Positions 41,607 through 50,464 of a DNA stretch of 64,000 nucleotides are shown one piece after another. Under the pieces are notes generated by a model. That model was not told the origin of the DNA and ran no database searches. It saw nothing but the letters and a program-made list of their open reading frames with translations. Both the position numbers and the translations under genes were made by a program. The stretch comes from a virus. Positions within the stretch are counted from its first letter, which is position 1. The number at the start of each line of letters is the position of its first letter. The stretch spans positions 1-64,000 of IMG/VR virus record IMGVR_UViG_3300017917_004642. One strand, 5' to 3'.

Positions 41607-44270
41607 ATGGCAATTCTTCCTGATAAAATTTTATCTGATTCTGAGATAAATTCTTTCATTGAGAGGGTAAACGCAACTGCTGATGAGATAGTCGGTGACA
41701 GCAAATTTCAGATTACCAATTCAAGCTTGCCTGGACTAGGTCTTCTGGTCAAACTACAGATCCGTGCTTTTGAAAAGTCTATTGCTTCATCTTTTGCACC
41801 AATTTTTATTGGCGCTAAGATTATTAATGATGCTAAAGAAAGTCCGGCCAGATTTTTTTCGATCGTTAACGAAGGAATAGATTCAGTCAACACACTGTTT
41901 AAGAACCCGATCCAATTCATTCTGGATGAAGGGATAAACAATTCGCTAAAAGAATTCCCATTCCCGATAGCTATTCTCTTCAACGGACAAACTAAAGATA
42001 CCAATAGACTAAAACAGCTAATTGATTCTTCACAGCCAAGTCAAGGATCATCTCAACTGCAGGAATATAATTACAATCTTGTATTAAATAATGCTTTGCC
42101 ACCTGGTCCAGGTGAAGCTGTCTCTACAGCTACTACAGTAAACTCAATTAAAAGCATCTCAGTTAACTACCAAACAAAAACAACCGGAGAAAAAGCACCA
42201 GTACAGTTTCTTGCAGAAGGTGACACTTTTTCTGTCTCTGACGGTCTTATTACAGCAACATACAGTGTATCTTCAGTTAAACCAGACAACGAATTTGCTG
42301 TAGTGTTTCTTCAACTCGTAGCATCGGATTCGCCGAGTGCGGGAGACAATAAAACAGTAGCAATCCCTGGTTTTAGACAATCTGGAATTTCCCTGTCGAA
42401 GAACGTCTCGTTAAGAGAATTTCTTTTACCTGACGGTAGACTCATTATACCTTTTAGTGTTCTTGGTATCGATTTACCACTACTTTCAAACGTTGGTTTT
42501 GAAATTGGAAATTTTTCAAACCTAAAAGAAGGTAGCCCAACCAAAGATTTTGTCGTCCAGCTAGAAGCAAGAAGCGGTTTAAAGTTCAACCAGGTTTTTT
42601 CTTCTATGATAGATGGGATTTTCCCTCAGATCGATTGGGTTTCTTTAACTAATGAAAAATCCGGTTTAGACAGCAAGGCAAAAGAAACCTCTAAGGAGGA
42701 GCTAGTTTCGTTGGCTAGACTTTTACAGATTGGGACTGACAATCCGTTTTTTCTTATTAAAGTCTTACTCAATTACATTAAGCTTTTACTACTTCCTTTA
42801 CAACTAGTGCTTGGAGTTTTCCAGTCTTTTGCTAGCCTGATTACAAGCCCAGCAAAATTAATCCAGACGGTTTTTCTGTTTATCACAGATCCTCTAAAAG
42901 CATTGTGCAATTTAATTTCTGAATCTTTTTTAACCTTTCTCCGTCCTTATCTTGAGCCGGTTGTATCTGCGGTGATGCCTTACAGTGAAGCACTACAAGA
43001 TCCGGATGATAAAAGCAGGGGTCTAAAACCTTTATTCTCTGATCTGGTCTGCGGTAAATTCTCTGGTAAATTAAAAAACTATGTTCCCAATGCCAATTTC
43101 TTTGCAACACAAAGAAATAGTTCGGAACCATCTACAACAAATCTAAATCCGCCTGTCCAACTGCCATTTACTCTCAGCGAGAATAAACAAATACCAGAAC
43201 CCGGCGAAATAGTCACAAATTCTAAAAATCCATCCTCTGTAACTAATTTGAGAATCAGCACGGTTACTAATACTGTTGAAGATGGAATAGCTTACCTAGC
43301 ATCTATTCAAACAGGCTCTGTTATTAGCTTATCTGTTTCTAACAAATATCAAACTTATCTAGTTACATCAAAAACTTTGCAGCAAAATAACGGACAAAGC
43401 TATTTCGAGTATCTAGTTCAACCCACTACACAATCCATAAGAAGAGGACAAAGTGGTGCACAAACACAATCTTTCTCTGATGGACTATTAGCTTCTTTAA
43501 GTGTAGATAATCCAAATAAAGCATTCCTATTCATTGTCGAGAACTACCTTCCAATAAAATTGATAGGAAGCTGGGAATCTATTAAAGGAATACTAGCAAT
43601 TACTATCTCTTTAGCAGCAGAGATTCCTTCTTTAGTTCCGGCAATTTTCAGAAGCATTTTTGCAATAGATCAGCAAACTAATCCAACCTCTCCTGCAAAC
43701 GAATCAGCAACAGACTTGCTTCTTTTGCTTGCTAACGGTGAAGACTCTTTACTTCGGGGATTGGTTGGGAATAACAGCGAACAGTATGACGAAATTGTAA
43801 GATCTATTATCGGTAACACAAATGATGTGTCAAGCTCTGGAATAGAAACCATATTTTCTAACCTATCTGATTTTCGCCAACCACAATCTCAAAGCACGAT
43901 AATCTATAGAAACGACGTGAGCTCAGACGTCAGATCCGATTTTAGGTATAATGAAATTAGTCTATCTGAATTGGGTCAGAATATAAAGGGATTACTTCAG
44001 ATCTATTATTCGATTAGAGATGAGAAAAATGCTGGAGGTTTAAACTACGTTAATAAAGATCGACCCGTTGGTAAGATATATGGTGTAAAATCCGGTACTG
44101 TTGAAATCCTTTATGATGGCGGAATTTACGATGCTTTCGAAAAATTCAAACTCACGAATTCTAATCCAACTACTCTTCTTAAAACCGTTCAGGTTAAATC
44201 GCTGAGAGAAACCATCGTTAACAATCTAAATTATGCTGCAATTTATCTAGTTCCAGCTCTAGAAAATTAG
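41607..44270 (+). CDS. Large virion protein with hydrophobic middle
   Basis: 887 residues, family not recognised. N-terminal helices (about 1-120), then beta-rich domains. A hydrophobic helical region at about 390-470 (LLNYIKLLLLPLQLVLGVFQ, FLFITDPLKALCNLISESFL) is followed by beta-rich domains and a C-terminal KIYGVKSGTVEILYDGGIYD. The location directly after the spike gene suggests a baseplate or tail-sheath-initiator component. The hydrophobic part might insert into membrane during infection, but this is inference. Confidence 0.62.
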   Translation: MAILPDKILSDSEINSFIERVNATADEIVGDSKFQITNSSLPGLGLLVKLQIRAFEKSIASSFAPIFIGAKIINDAKESPARFFSIVNEGIDSVNTLFKNPIQFILDEGINNSLKEFPFPIAILFNGQTKDTNRLKQLIDSSQPSQGSSQLQEYNYNLVLNNALPPGPGEAVSTATTVNSIKSISVNYQTKTTGEKAPVQFLAEGDTFSVSDGLITATYSVSSVKPDNEFAVVFLQLVASDSPSAGDNKTVAIPGFRQSGISLSKNVSLREFLLPDGRLIIPFSVLGIDLPLLSNVGFEIGNFSNLKEGSPTKDFVVQLEARSGLKFNQVFSSMIDGIFPQIDWVSLTNEKSGLDSKAKETSKEELVSLARLLQIGTDNPFFLIKVLLNYIKLLLLPLQLVLGVFQSFASLITSPAKLIQTVFLFITDPLKALCNLISESFLTFLRPYLEPVVSAVMPYSEALQDPDDKSRGLKPLFSDLVCGKFSGKLKNYVPNANFFATQRNSSEPSTTNLNPPVQLPFTLSENKQIPEPGEIVTNSKNPSSVTNLRISTVTNTVEDGIAYLASIQTGSVISLSVSNKYQTYLVTSKTLQQNNGQSYFEYLVQPTTQSIRRGQSGAQTQSFSDGLLASLSVDNPNKAFLFIVENYLPIKLIGSWESIKGILAITISLAAEIPSLVPAIFRSIFAIDQQTNPTSPANESATDLLLLLANGEDSLLRGLVGNNSEQYDEIVRSIIGNTNDVSSSGIETIFSNLSDFRQPQSQSTIIYRNDVSSDVRSDFRYNEISLSELGQNIKGLLQIYYSIRDEKNAGGLNYVNKDRPVGKIYGVKSGTVEILYDGGIYDAFEKFKLTNSNPTTLLKTVQVKSLRETIVNNLNYAAIYLVPALEN

Positions 44271-44273
44271 TTT

Positions 44274-44281
44274 GATATATA
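44274..44281 (+). promoter_or_regulatory. Candidate late promoter GATATATA
   Basis: GATATATA in the 42-bp gap, 31 bp before the ATG at 44313. Confidence 0.6.
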
Positions 44282-44312
44282 GCAGGACTAACTTTCTTAA
44301 ACAAAAATATTA

Positions 44313-45473
44313 ATGAACACCTTTCAAGAAGAAAACTCAATTAGCGGAGTATTTAACTGGGATATACCCAGTACGCTAACTGTGAACAAAAAAATTAAAA
44401 CTAGCGATAAATCTAAAGTTTATTGTCACGATGACTATGCTGAAAATCTATATCAGCAAATCCTGGGCAATATCAAAGATGTACAGTCTTCTAAAGACCT
44501 AGTTCAAGGAGAGCTTTACAGTTGCAAGATTATCTCAATTAACGAACAATATGCATTGGCACAAACCGATGCTGGACAAACTGTTTACATTGATCTTAAA
44601 AAAGAATACAAAGATGCAAATCGTTTGGGAATCACCGCAATGGATTTTGTTATTGGTGGTAAGATTGAGGCATTAGTTAGAAATTCTACAGGTACCTATT
44701 ATGGTTCTGTAATTGAATGTTACATCCAGAATCTTAAATCTGAATTCTTTGAACAGATTAAAAAAGAATCTTCTGCATACGAAGCTGTTGTTGAGTCGGT
44801 AAACAAGGGTGGATATATGGTGGACGTACAGGGAATCAAATGCTTCTTACCAGGATCACTTGCTGCCGCTAACAAGATTACTGATTTTGATGCTTTCATC
44901 GGCAAAAAATTCTATGTTATGATTGACGGTTATGTACCTGCCAAAGACATTTTCGTTGTTTCTTATAAAAAGTACTTAACCAGGATCATGGACCAAAAGA
45001 TCCAAGAGCTTGACCTAACTAAAAAATACAAAGGTCACGTAACTGGAACATCTAACTTTGGTGTATTTGTAGAATGGGAAGACATCTACACTGGCTTGAT
45101 CCACAAGACTGAATTTGAAAATCAAGTTGTTTCTGGTTTCTATCCTGGTGACGAGATTGAATTCTACATCAAAGAAGTTAAAGAAGACAATAGATTGACC
45201 CTGACGTTCGGTCAGCCAGTCGAAAAAACCATGAGACTTTACGATCTGAAGAAACTAGCAGATGAGGGAAAGGGTCTGGAGGTTTATGCTTCTATTAAGC
45301 ACAAGAGAAAAAATGGAGCTCTAGTTGAACTCATCGGTGAGAACCTGATGGCTTTAATTCCTCAGGAGAAACTAGAAAAGAGCAACAAAAACATTAAAAC
45401 TGGCGATTCCCTGCTTGTTAAAATCTACCAGGTGGATCCAGTTTTAGGAAAAATATTTGCAAGACCAGTATAA
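44313..45473 (+). CDS. Four-domain S1-like RNA-binding protein
   Basis: 386 residues with four S1-type OB domains at about 65-124, 154-222, 238-299 and 320-384. The third is the most typical (GHVTGTSNFGVFVEWEDIYTGLIH, key residues 241-264). The others are more diverged. This resembles part of ribosomal protein S1 (cellular S1 has more domains), which brings mRNA to the 30S subunit. In a host lineage with few Shine-Dalgarno sites, such a protein could favour AT-rich phage leaders. It starts a late unit and ends with TAATG overlap into the next gene. Confidence 0.82.
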   Translation: MNTFQEENSISGVFNWDIPSTLTVNKKIKTSDKSKVYCHDDYAENLYQQILGNIKDVQSSKDLVQGELYSCKIISINEQYALAQTDAGQTVYIDLKKEYKDANRLGITAMDFVIGGKIEALVRNSTGTYYGSVIECYIQNLKSEFFEQIKKESSAYEAVVESVNKGGYMVDVQGIKCFLPGSLAAANKITDFDAFIGKKFYVMIDGYVPAKDIFVVSYKKYLTRIMDQKIQELDLTKKYKGHVTGTSNFGVFVEWEDIYTGLIHKTEFENQVVSGFYPGDEIEFYIKEVKEDNRLTLTFGQPVEKTMRLYDLKKLADEGKGLEVYASIKHKRKNGALVELIGENLMALIPQEKLEKSNKNIKTGDSLLVKIYQVDPVLGKIFARPV

Positions 45474-46870
45474 TGTCCAACCAGTCACATTTCGACAAAG
45501 CTCATGCACTCGCTTCCTCTGTTATAGGATTTGAGTTTGAATTCTTCTCTGATATGGTCAGAGGCAGAATTATTGAGTCTTTGTCGAAATTGCTGGGTAA
45601 GAAAATTGTACTTTCTTCTAAATATCATTCCAAAATTCCAGTAAGCGCTTCTACGTTTAAACTCGAACCTGATTACTCAGGCGGAAGTAAAATGAATGAA
45701 TTGATTACCGGCCCCATGCCTTATGCTGAGGCTATTCCTGTACTGATTAAAGTCCTTAATTGGATAGATGAAAATGGCTGGACCAATGACAAGTGTGCCT
45801 TCCAATTTTCAATAAGCTTCGATAACAGAGATCGAAAATTGGACAAGATGGAAAGACTTGATAGACTCAAGTTTATTCTTGGTATTGATGAAAATGTAAT
45901 CTATTCAAACTTCGGAAACCGAACTAACAACGTTTACGCTAAGTCAATAAAAAGAATAGTACCACAGAATAGATTTTCTATCTTAGAAAATGTAACTAGC
46001 ATAGATCCGAAATTATTTAAATTGCCGGACGACAAATACTTTGGTGCTAATTTTACAAAACTCCCACAGGGCTATATCGAAATAAGATATCTTGGAGGAA
46101 AAGACTATCAAAAGAAAGTTGGTGCAATTAGGGATGTTATTAATTACGTTGTACTATTTCTACATGATATACTTTCTGGCAAAAAGCCTTATGACAAAAA
46201 TGATCTTGATCGTCTTAGAGAGATGATGAGAGAACACACTAAGGTTGTTAGAAGCTTCTCTGATCCAGATTCTTTCTTCATGAATTTCCCGGATTTTCAC
46301 GTTCTTGTTGATTTGAAGGGTTATGAGGAGAACATTAAAACATATTGGTCTCACATCAGAGAAAAAATATTTGATCTTATCGTAGAAGGAGGTGTAAAAT
46401 CTTGCTTCTTTAACTATGATACAGCTGTTGGCAGATTTCAGATTAAAGATGCAAAAAGCAAGGATGCAATCTTTATCAAAGATGTTGACATACTAGATTC
46501 AAGAATAAAAAATGGAAAGATCTACAACTGCAGATTGTATGGCTGTGAGGTTAAAAATTCGGAAGTTTATGAATCACAATTGATCAACGGAAACAAAGTC
46601 GTTGATTCTAAATTCCAATCATCTTCTGCAGATTATGGAAATGCTCTAGAAAATTGTTATATCGATTCACCTGGAAAGAAAATTGACTGTGACGTTAAAG
46701 GTGGAGTTATACGTAAGGCAGATCTTGGGCGAAATGCAGAGGTTAGCAAAGAAACTGAAAAGGTTAATGACTTTAACGAGCTAAGACTAACAAGATTTAT
46801 CACAGATTCAAGACTTAAGGATTTGAACGATCCTGCAAGAAAAATCAATTTCAAAAATTCTAATTACTAA
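45473..46870 (+). CDS. Amidoligase-like protein with beta-helix-like tail
   Basis: 465 residues. The N-terminal part fits the amidoligase family of the glutamine-synthetase/GCS fold: VIGFEFEFFS (17-26), then LEPDYSGGSKMNELITGP (64-81), and CAFQFSISF. These enzymes join an amine to a carboxylate using ATP, often to make peptide-like links. The C-terminal part (about 325-430) reads like short repeated strands (FIKDVDILDSRIKNGKIYNC, RLYGCEVKNSEVYESQL), as in right-handed beta-helices. Such a pair is unusual. Its place in the tail module, directly after the S1-like gene, suggests it modifies a virion or host protein. Confidence 0.68.
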   Translation: MSNQSHFDKAHALASSVIGFEFEFFSDMVRGRIIESLSKLLGKKIVLSSKYHSKIPVSASTFKLEPDYSGGSKMNELITGPMPYAEAIPVLIKVLNWIDENGWTNDKCAFQFSISFDNRDRKLDKMERLDRLKFILGIDENVIYSNFGNRTNNVYAKSIKRIVPQNRFSILENVTSIDPKLFKLPDDKYFGANFTKLPQGYIEIRYLGGKDYQKKVGAIRDVINYVVLFLHDILSGKKPYDKNDLDRLREMMREHTKVVRSFSDPDSFFMNFPDFHVLVDLKGYEENIKTYWSHIREKIFDLIVEGGVKSCFFNYDTAVGRFQIKDAKSKDAIFIKDVDILDSRIKNGKIYNCRLYGCEVKNSEVYESQLINGNKVVDSKFQSSSADYGNALENCYIDSPGKKIDCDVKGGVIRKADLGRNAEVSKETEKVNDFNELRLTRFITDSRLKDLNDPARKINFKNSNY

Positions 46871-46871
46871 G

Positions 46872-47651
46872 ATGACACTAGAGGAACTAATACAGGAAAT
46901 TAAAGATGATATTTCAGCAAGTTGCTCTTTGCCTTACAATCTGAATGACGACGAGATAATACGTATTATCAATCGTGCTAAGGCCTGGATGTATGATAAC
47001 TATCAATACTCAGTGGAAAAAAGATACTTCGTTCTAGCGAATTATTTTTTCCAAACACCTCAGTTTAGAAACACCAGACAGATTCAACTTCCTCCGAAGA
47101 TTGTGACCGTTTTTGACGTTAGACAAACCAACGGCAATGGAATTTCTGGAAACCCTGATAAAGACTTTAGCGATTCTAAATTGCTTGGATCTGAATTATT
47201 GCTTTCTCCATTTACTGGGGACAACTTAGTTTACCGTACAGTAATGTACTCTTACTTTGATTTAGCTCAGGCATATGTTTTGCCGACCTACGCTTTTAAC
47301 TGGAATAAAAACACCAAGAAGCTTACAATCTTAGGACGAGATCCAGCAAGAAGCGGAAATAACACGTCCACTGGAACTGGAGCTGGACACATGGGTCAGG
47401 ATTTGGCTGTTAGCTGTTTTGTTGCCATCGAAGACTATGAGTTATTCCAAGATGAATTGTTTGTTAGATACTGCATGGCAAAAGCAAAAATTTCCCTTTC
47501 TAGAGTATTAAGTGCATTTGATTATAACCTGCCAGGTGGTGTAAAAGTTAACACATCCCTGATAAGACAAGATGGCGAAAGAGAACTTCAGGAGGTTATG
47601 GATATGATAAACGGCGAAAACACTCCGTCTTATTTCTTGCAATGGAATTGA
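46872..47651 (+). CDS. Candidate neck or head-tail connector protein
   Basis: 259 residues, starting one base after the previous stop. The N-terminal helices (EELIQEIKDDI... DDEIIRIINRAKAWMYDN) followed by QIQLPPKIVTVFDVRQTNG resemble neck/connector proteins in which helices precede a strand core; gp13-like in T4 terms, but only weakly. The C-terminal helix RYCMAKAKISLSRVLSAFD is also typical. Not a firm identification. Confidence 0.5.
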   Translation: MTLEELIQEIKDDISASCSLPYNLNDDEIIRIINRAKAWMYDNYQYSVEKRYFVLANYFFQTPQFRNTRQIQLPPKIVTVFDVRQTNGNGISGNPDKDFSDSKLLGSELLLSPFTGDNLVYRTVMYSYFDLAQAYVLPTYAFNWNKNTKKLTILGRDPARSGNNTSTGTGAGHMGQDLAVSCFVAIEDYELFQDELFVRYCMAKAKISLSRVLSAFDYNLPGGVKVNTSLIRQDGERELQEVMDMINGENTPSYFLQWN

Positions 47652-47822
47652 CCTCCATACACTAAAAAATTAGTAATGTACGCTTAAAAAAGTTTTTATC
47701 TCAGAATTGGGCAGGCCGATCTAAGAAGTAATTTCTAGATTATAAAAAAACTCAGAAAATTGATAAATTGCCTAGTTTTTCTTCTCTTTAATTTCTTGAT
47801 ATATATGGGAAACTAGATCCCA
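47652..47822. other. 171-bp gap before baseplate wedge unit
   Basis: AT-rich. It contains a weak possible hairpin (AAAAACT near 47744-47752 against AGTTTTT near 47773-47779) that might end the preceding unit, and the late octamer at its 3' end. No tRNA-like fold or ORF of note was seen. Confidence 0.4.
47798..47805 (+). promoter_or_regulatory. Candidate late promoter GATATATA, wedge unit
   Basis: GATATATA 17 bp before the gp25-like ATG at 47823. Confidence 0.65.
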
Positions 47823-48194
47823 ATGATAGAGATTTATAACAGAGACCCCGGTGACCCATTTTACAAAAGTGATGTTATAGAGATCACAGATCCTATCGAG
47901 ATCTGCATTGGTCAGCTTAAAATGCTTCTGTTGACTATCAAGGGTGAGGTTCTCGGAGATCCATCTTTTGGATTAAGTCTGGAAGAGCTTGTTTTTAGCA
48001 TGGATCTCTCACAGAAGACCTTAACCGACATCATAGATCGTAACATCAGAAACTATGTTCCCATGTTTTATCAGCTTGGCGGATACTTCAATGTTGAGTT
48101 TTATGCTGGTACCTCAAGAGATATTGTTTATCTAAATTTTTATATCCCAAGTTACGGAGGACAAAGTCCTTTAGTTTCTTTGAAAGTAACCTAA
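47823..48194 (+). CDS. gp25: Baseplate wedge protein, gp25/GPW-like
   Basis: 123 residues (T4 gp25 has 132). The family pattern is clear: ICIGQLKMLLLTIKGEVLGDPSFGLSLEEL (key residues about 28-57), then DIIDRNIRNYVPMF and a C-terminal strand pair. It joins the sheath to the baseplate wedge and, with the gp6-like protein downstream, forms the conserved wedge core of contractile systems. Confidence 0.87.
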   Translation: MIEIYNRDPGDPFYKSDVIEITDPIEICIGQLKMLLLTIKGEVLGDPSFGLSLEELVFSMDLSQKTLTDIIDRNIRNYVPMFYQLGGYFNVEFYAGTSRDIVYLNFYIPSYGGQSPLVSLKVT

Positions 48195-48200
48195 AACCAA

Positions 48201-49931
48201 ATGGCTAATAACATTTTTCAAAAAAATAACATTTTAGTAAGGGGTCTTTTAAACGACACCTACAATTTTCTGCAAAGAACTTACAATCAGACTAAAAATG
48301 TTTTCACTGTAGCTTCTGCTTGGGGTCAAATCCTGTTTGTTCTTGAGAACATTTCACAGCTTATTCTTTATTTCATTGAAGATTCAATTACAGAATTAAA
48401 CATCTATCAGGCAACAAGAGATTACTCGATTCGAAGTCTGGCTAGAATTGCTGGATATGATCCAGCTAGAGGTATGGCTGCACAGGGAGAAATCGAGCTA
48501 AGCTGGAACTTAAAAAGTGCCGATGTTGGTGGTGGTGCTGTTATTCTAAGTGGGAATCCTAGGATACAGTGCGAGCAAAATGGATTGGTTTACACTATCG
48601 TTCTAAATTCACCAACAGTAAAAATCCCCTTAAATCGGGGTGCTTCTTTCAATTTCAAGATTGTTCAGGGAGCTTTTGCTACAGCACAATTTACTGGAAC
48701 TGGAGCAGCTTTACAGAGCTACAATGTGGTTTCAAGATCTGGTACTTTGATAGACCAATTCTATGTTAATATCTCAGTGAATGATAACCCATGGAAGAAA
48801 TATTTCTCTTTGTATGATATTCCTCTTAATGCAAAGGGGTATCTAATTAAATCTGGTATTTCTGAAGGTATTGACATCTATTTTGGTAACGGAAACTTTG
48901 GTCAGCCCCCACTAAAAGGAAGTATAATTAGAGTTGATTATTTGCAGACCAGCGGATTTAACGGCAACATTAAGGCACAAAAAGATGCCCAGTTAACATA
49001 TAGATTTCTTGACACTGGTACGGATCTTTTTGGTAAAGAGGTGAATTTGAATACTTATATAAGAATTGCCGGTATTCTGGATCCATCATTCGGTAGTGAT
49101 CCTGAACCAATCGAATTAACAAGACTTGTTGCACCAAAAACAAGTAGAGCATTTGTTTTTGCAAATCCGGAGAATTACGAGATCTACCTTCAGAGATTCA
49201 ACATATTTTCGCAAATTCAGGCTTTTACAACGTTCGGAGATGATTTCTTAGATGATGATAATGTGGTTTACCTGTTCTTGATCCCTGACGTGAGCATCAG
49301 CATTCTTACCGGGCAAGACTATTTTGACATTCCGGTCGAGAATTTCATATTGACAACATCTCAAAAACTTTCCATCCTAAATTTAATAGAGGATTCTGGA
49401 CAAATGATTGCCACAACTGTTGTAAAGATTCTAGATCCTCAGATTCAGAACTATGTGGGTAATTTGATTCTTTCAATTTTTGAAGGCTACGATCCTGAAG
49501 TTATCAAAGACAAAGCAAGAACATCAATTTCTGAATATTTTCTAAATATTAAAAGAAGAGATAGAGTTCCAAAATCTGATATCATTGCGATTGTTGAAGC
49601 GATAGAGGGAGTAGATTCTGTCTCGTTTTATTTTGTTGGTCAGGCCAATGAAGAGTATCATTCAACCATCGATAGTCTTGCTAACGCTAGTACAGCACAG
49701 CTTAATAGACAGATAGGATTGGATGATTTTGGCGACATCATCATAAATTCCGGAGAGCTTGTCCTTCTTAGAGGCGGATGGACAGATAGATACGGAACTG
49801 CCTATGAGGTTGGTATAGTACCAGGTAAACCTTCGGCCTTGAATATTTCGATAGCGTCTGTCAACCAGAAGACCCTAAATAATCAGCTTAACTCAGAGCA
49901 AAGAGCAAGAATAATAGCACAAAATCAATAA
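48201..49931 (+). CDS. gp6: Baseplate wedge protein, gp6/J-like
   Basis: 576 residues. It follows the gp25-like gene as in most contractile tails. The helical N-terminus with TRDYSIRSLARIAGYDPARG (about 74-93), the middle strand-rich part and IVEAIEGVDSVSFYFVG (about 465-481) match the baseplate J / gp6 layout. The helix DKARTSISEYFLNIKRRDRV precedes the last domain. It would form the inner wedge ring. Confidence 0.72.
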   Translation: MANNIFQKNNILVRGLLNDTYNFLQRTYNQTKNVFTVASAWGQILFVLENISQLILYFIEDSITELNIYQATRDYSIRSLARIAGYDPARGMAAQGEIELSWNLKSADVGGGAVILSGNPRIQCEQNGLVYTIVLNSPTVKIPLNRGASFNFKIVQGAFATAQFTGTGAALQSYNVVSRSGTLIDQFYVNISVNDNPWKKYFSLYDIPLNAKGYLIKSGISEGIDIYFGNGNFGQPPLKGSIIRVDYLQTSGFNGNIKAQKDAQLTYRFLDTGTDLFGKEVNLNTYIRIAGILDPSFGSDPEPIELTRLVAPKTSRAFVFANPENYEIYLQRFNIFSQIQAFTTFGDDFLDDDNVVYLFLIPDVSISILTGQDYFDIPVENFILTTSQKLSILNLIEDSGQMIATTVVKILDPQIQNYVGNLILSIFEGYDPEVIKDKARTSISEYFLNIKRRDRVPKSDIIAIVEAIEGVDSVSFYFVGQANEEYHSTIDSLANASTAQLNRQIGLDDFGDIIINSGELVLLRGGWTDRYGTAYEVGIVPGKPSALNISIASVNQKTLNNQLNSEQRARIIAQNQ

Positions 49932-49932
49932 G

Positions 49933-50463
49933 ATGGCACAAAGTTATTCACCGTATTTTCCACAAGATACTGTTAACGCATACACGGTTAATGGTGTAAA
50001 ATTCAATTCGACAACAACGAATTTTGAAACAAGCAACGACCTGTATCTTTCCTCCGATAAAGCTTCTATCAGAGCAACCAATATTGGGTGCCAGGGATAT
50101 AGATCTGTAATAGCTAACTCTGTTGGTCAGCCTCAGTATGCTCCATGCACTACCTTTGCAGCATATCAAGAAATTATGAAACAGATGGAGGTTACAAACC
50201 CAAGCAGAAGATACTATGAATTTGATCCTTTAGAGAATGTTGATGACGTGATGAACTCGATCAATGACAGAGTTTATGAGGGATTTATATACAAAGATCA
50301 AATCTTCGAAAGAACAATGTCCAACCTTCTCTTTAAAGACCCAACTAAGAATTTAATTTTGAGATATTTCCAAAGAGTTGTTTACTCGTTGATTGAGACG
50401 ACCAAGCAGATCAAGAATTATTTTAATTACACAGTACCTTTTAACAATAGAAGAGTTTTTTAA
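49933..50463 (+). CDS. Hypothetical baseplate/tail protein
   Basis: 176 residues between gp6-like and a very large wedge-like gene, with start and stop spaced by 1 base each. The N-terminal half is strand-rich; the C-terminal half is helical (TKNLILRYFQRVVYSLIETT). No family was recognised; a wedge component by context. Confidence 0.62.
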   Translation: MAQSYSPYFPQDTVNAYTVNGVKFNSTTTNFETSNDLYLSSDKASIRATNIGCQGYRSVIANSVGQPQYAPCTTFAAYQEIMKQMEVTNPSRRYYEFDPLENVDDVMNSINDRVYEGFIYKDQIFERTMSNLLFKDPTKNLILRYFQRVVYSLIETTKQIKNYFNYTVPFNNRRVF

Positions 50464-50464
50464 A

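Noticed and set aside
47652-47822. Possible tRNA or small RNA in a 171-bp gap
   Set aside because: No cloverleaf arms or T-loop consensus seen; only weak hairpins and the promoter octamer.
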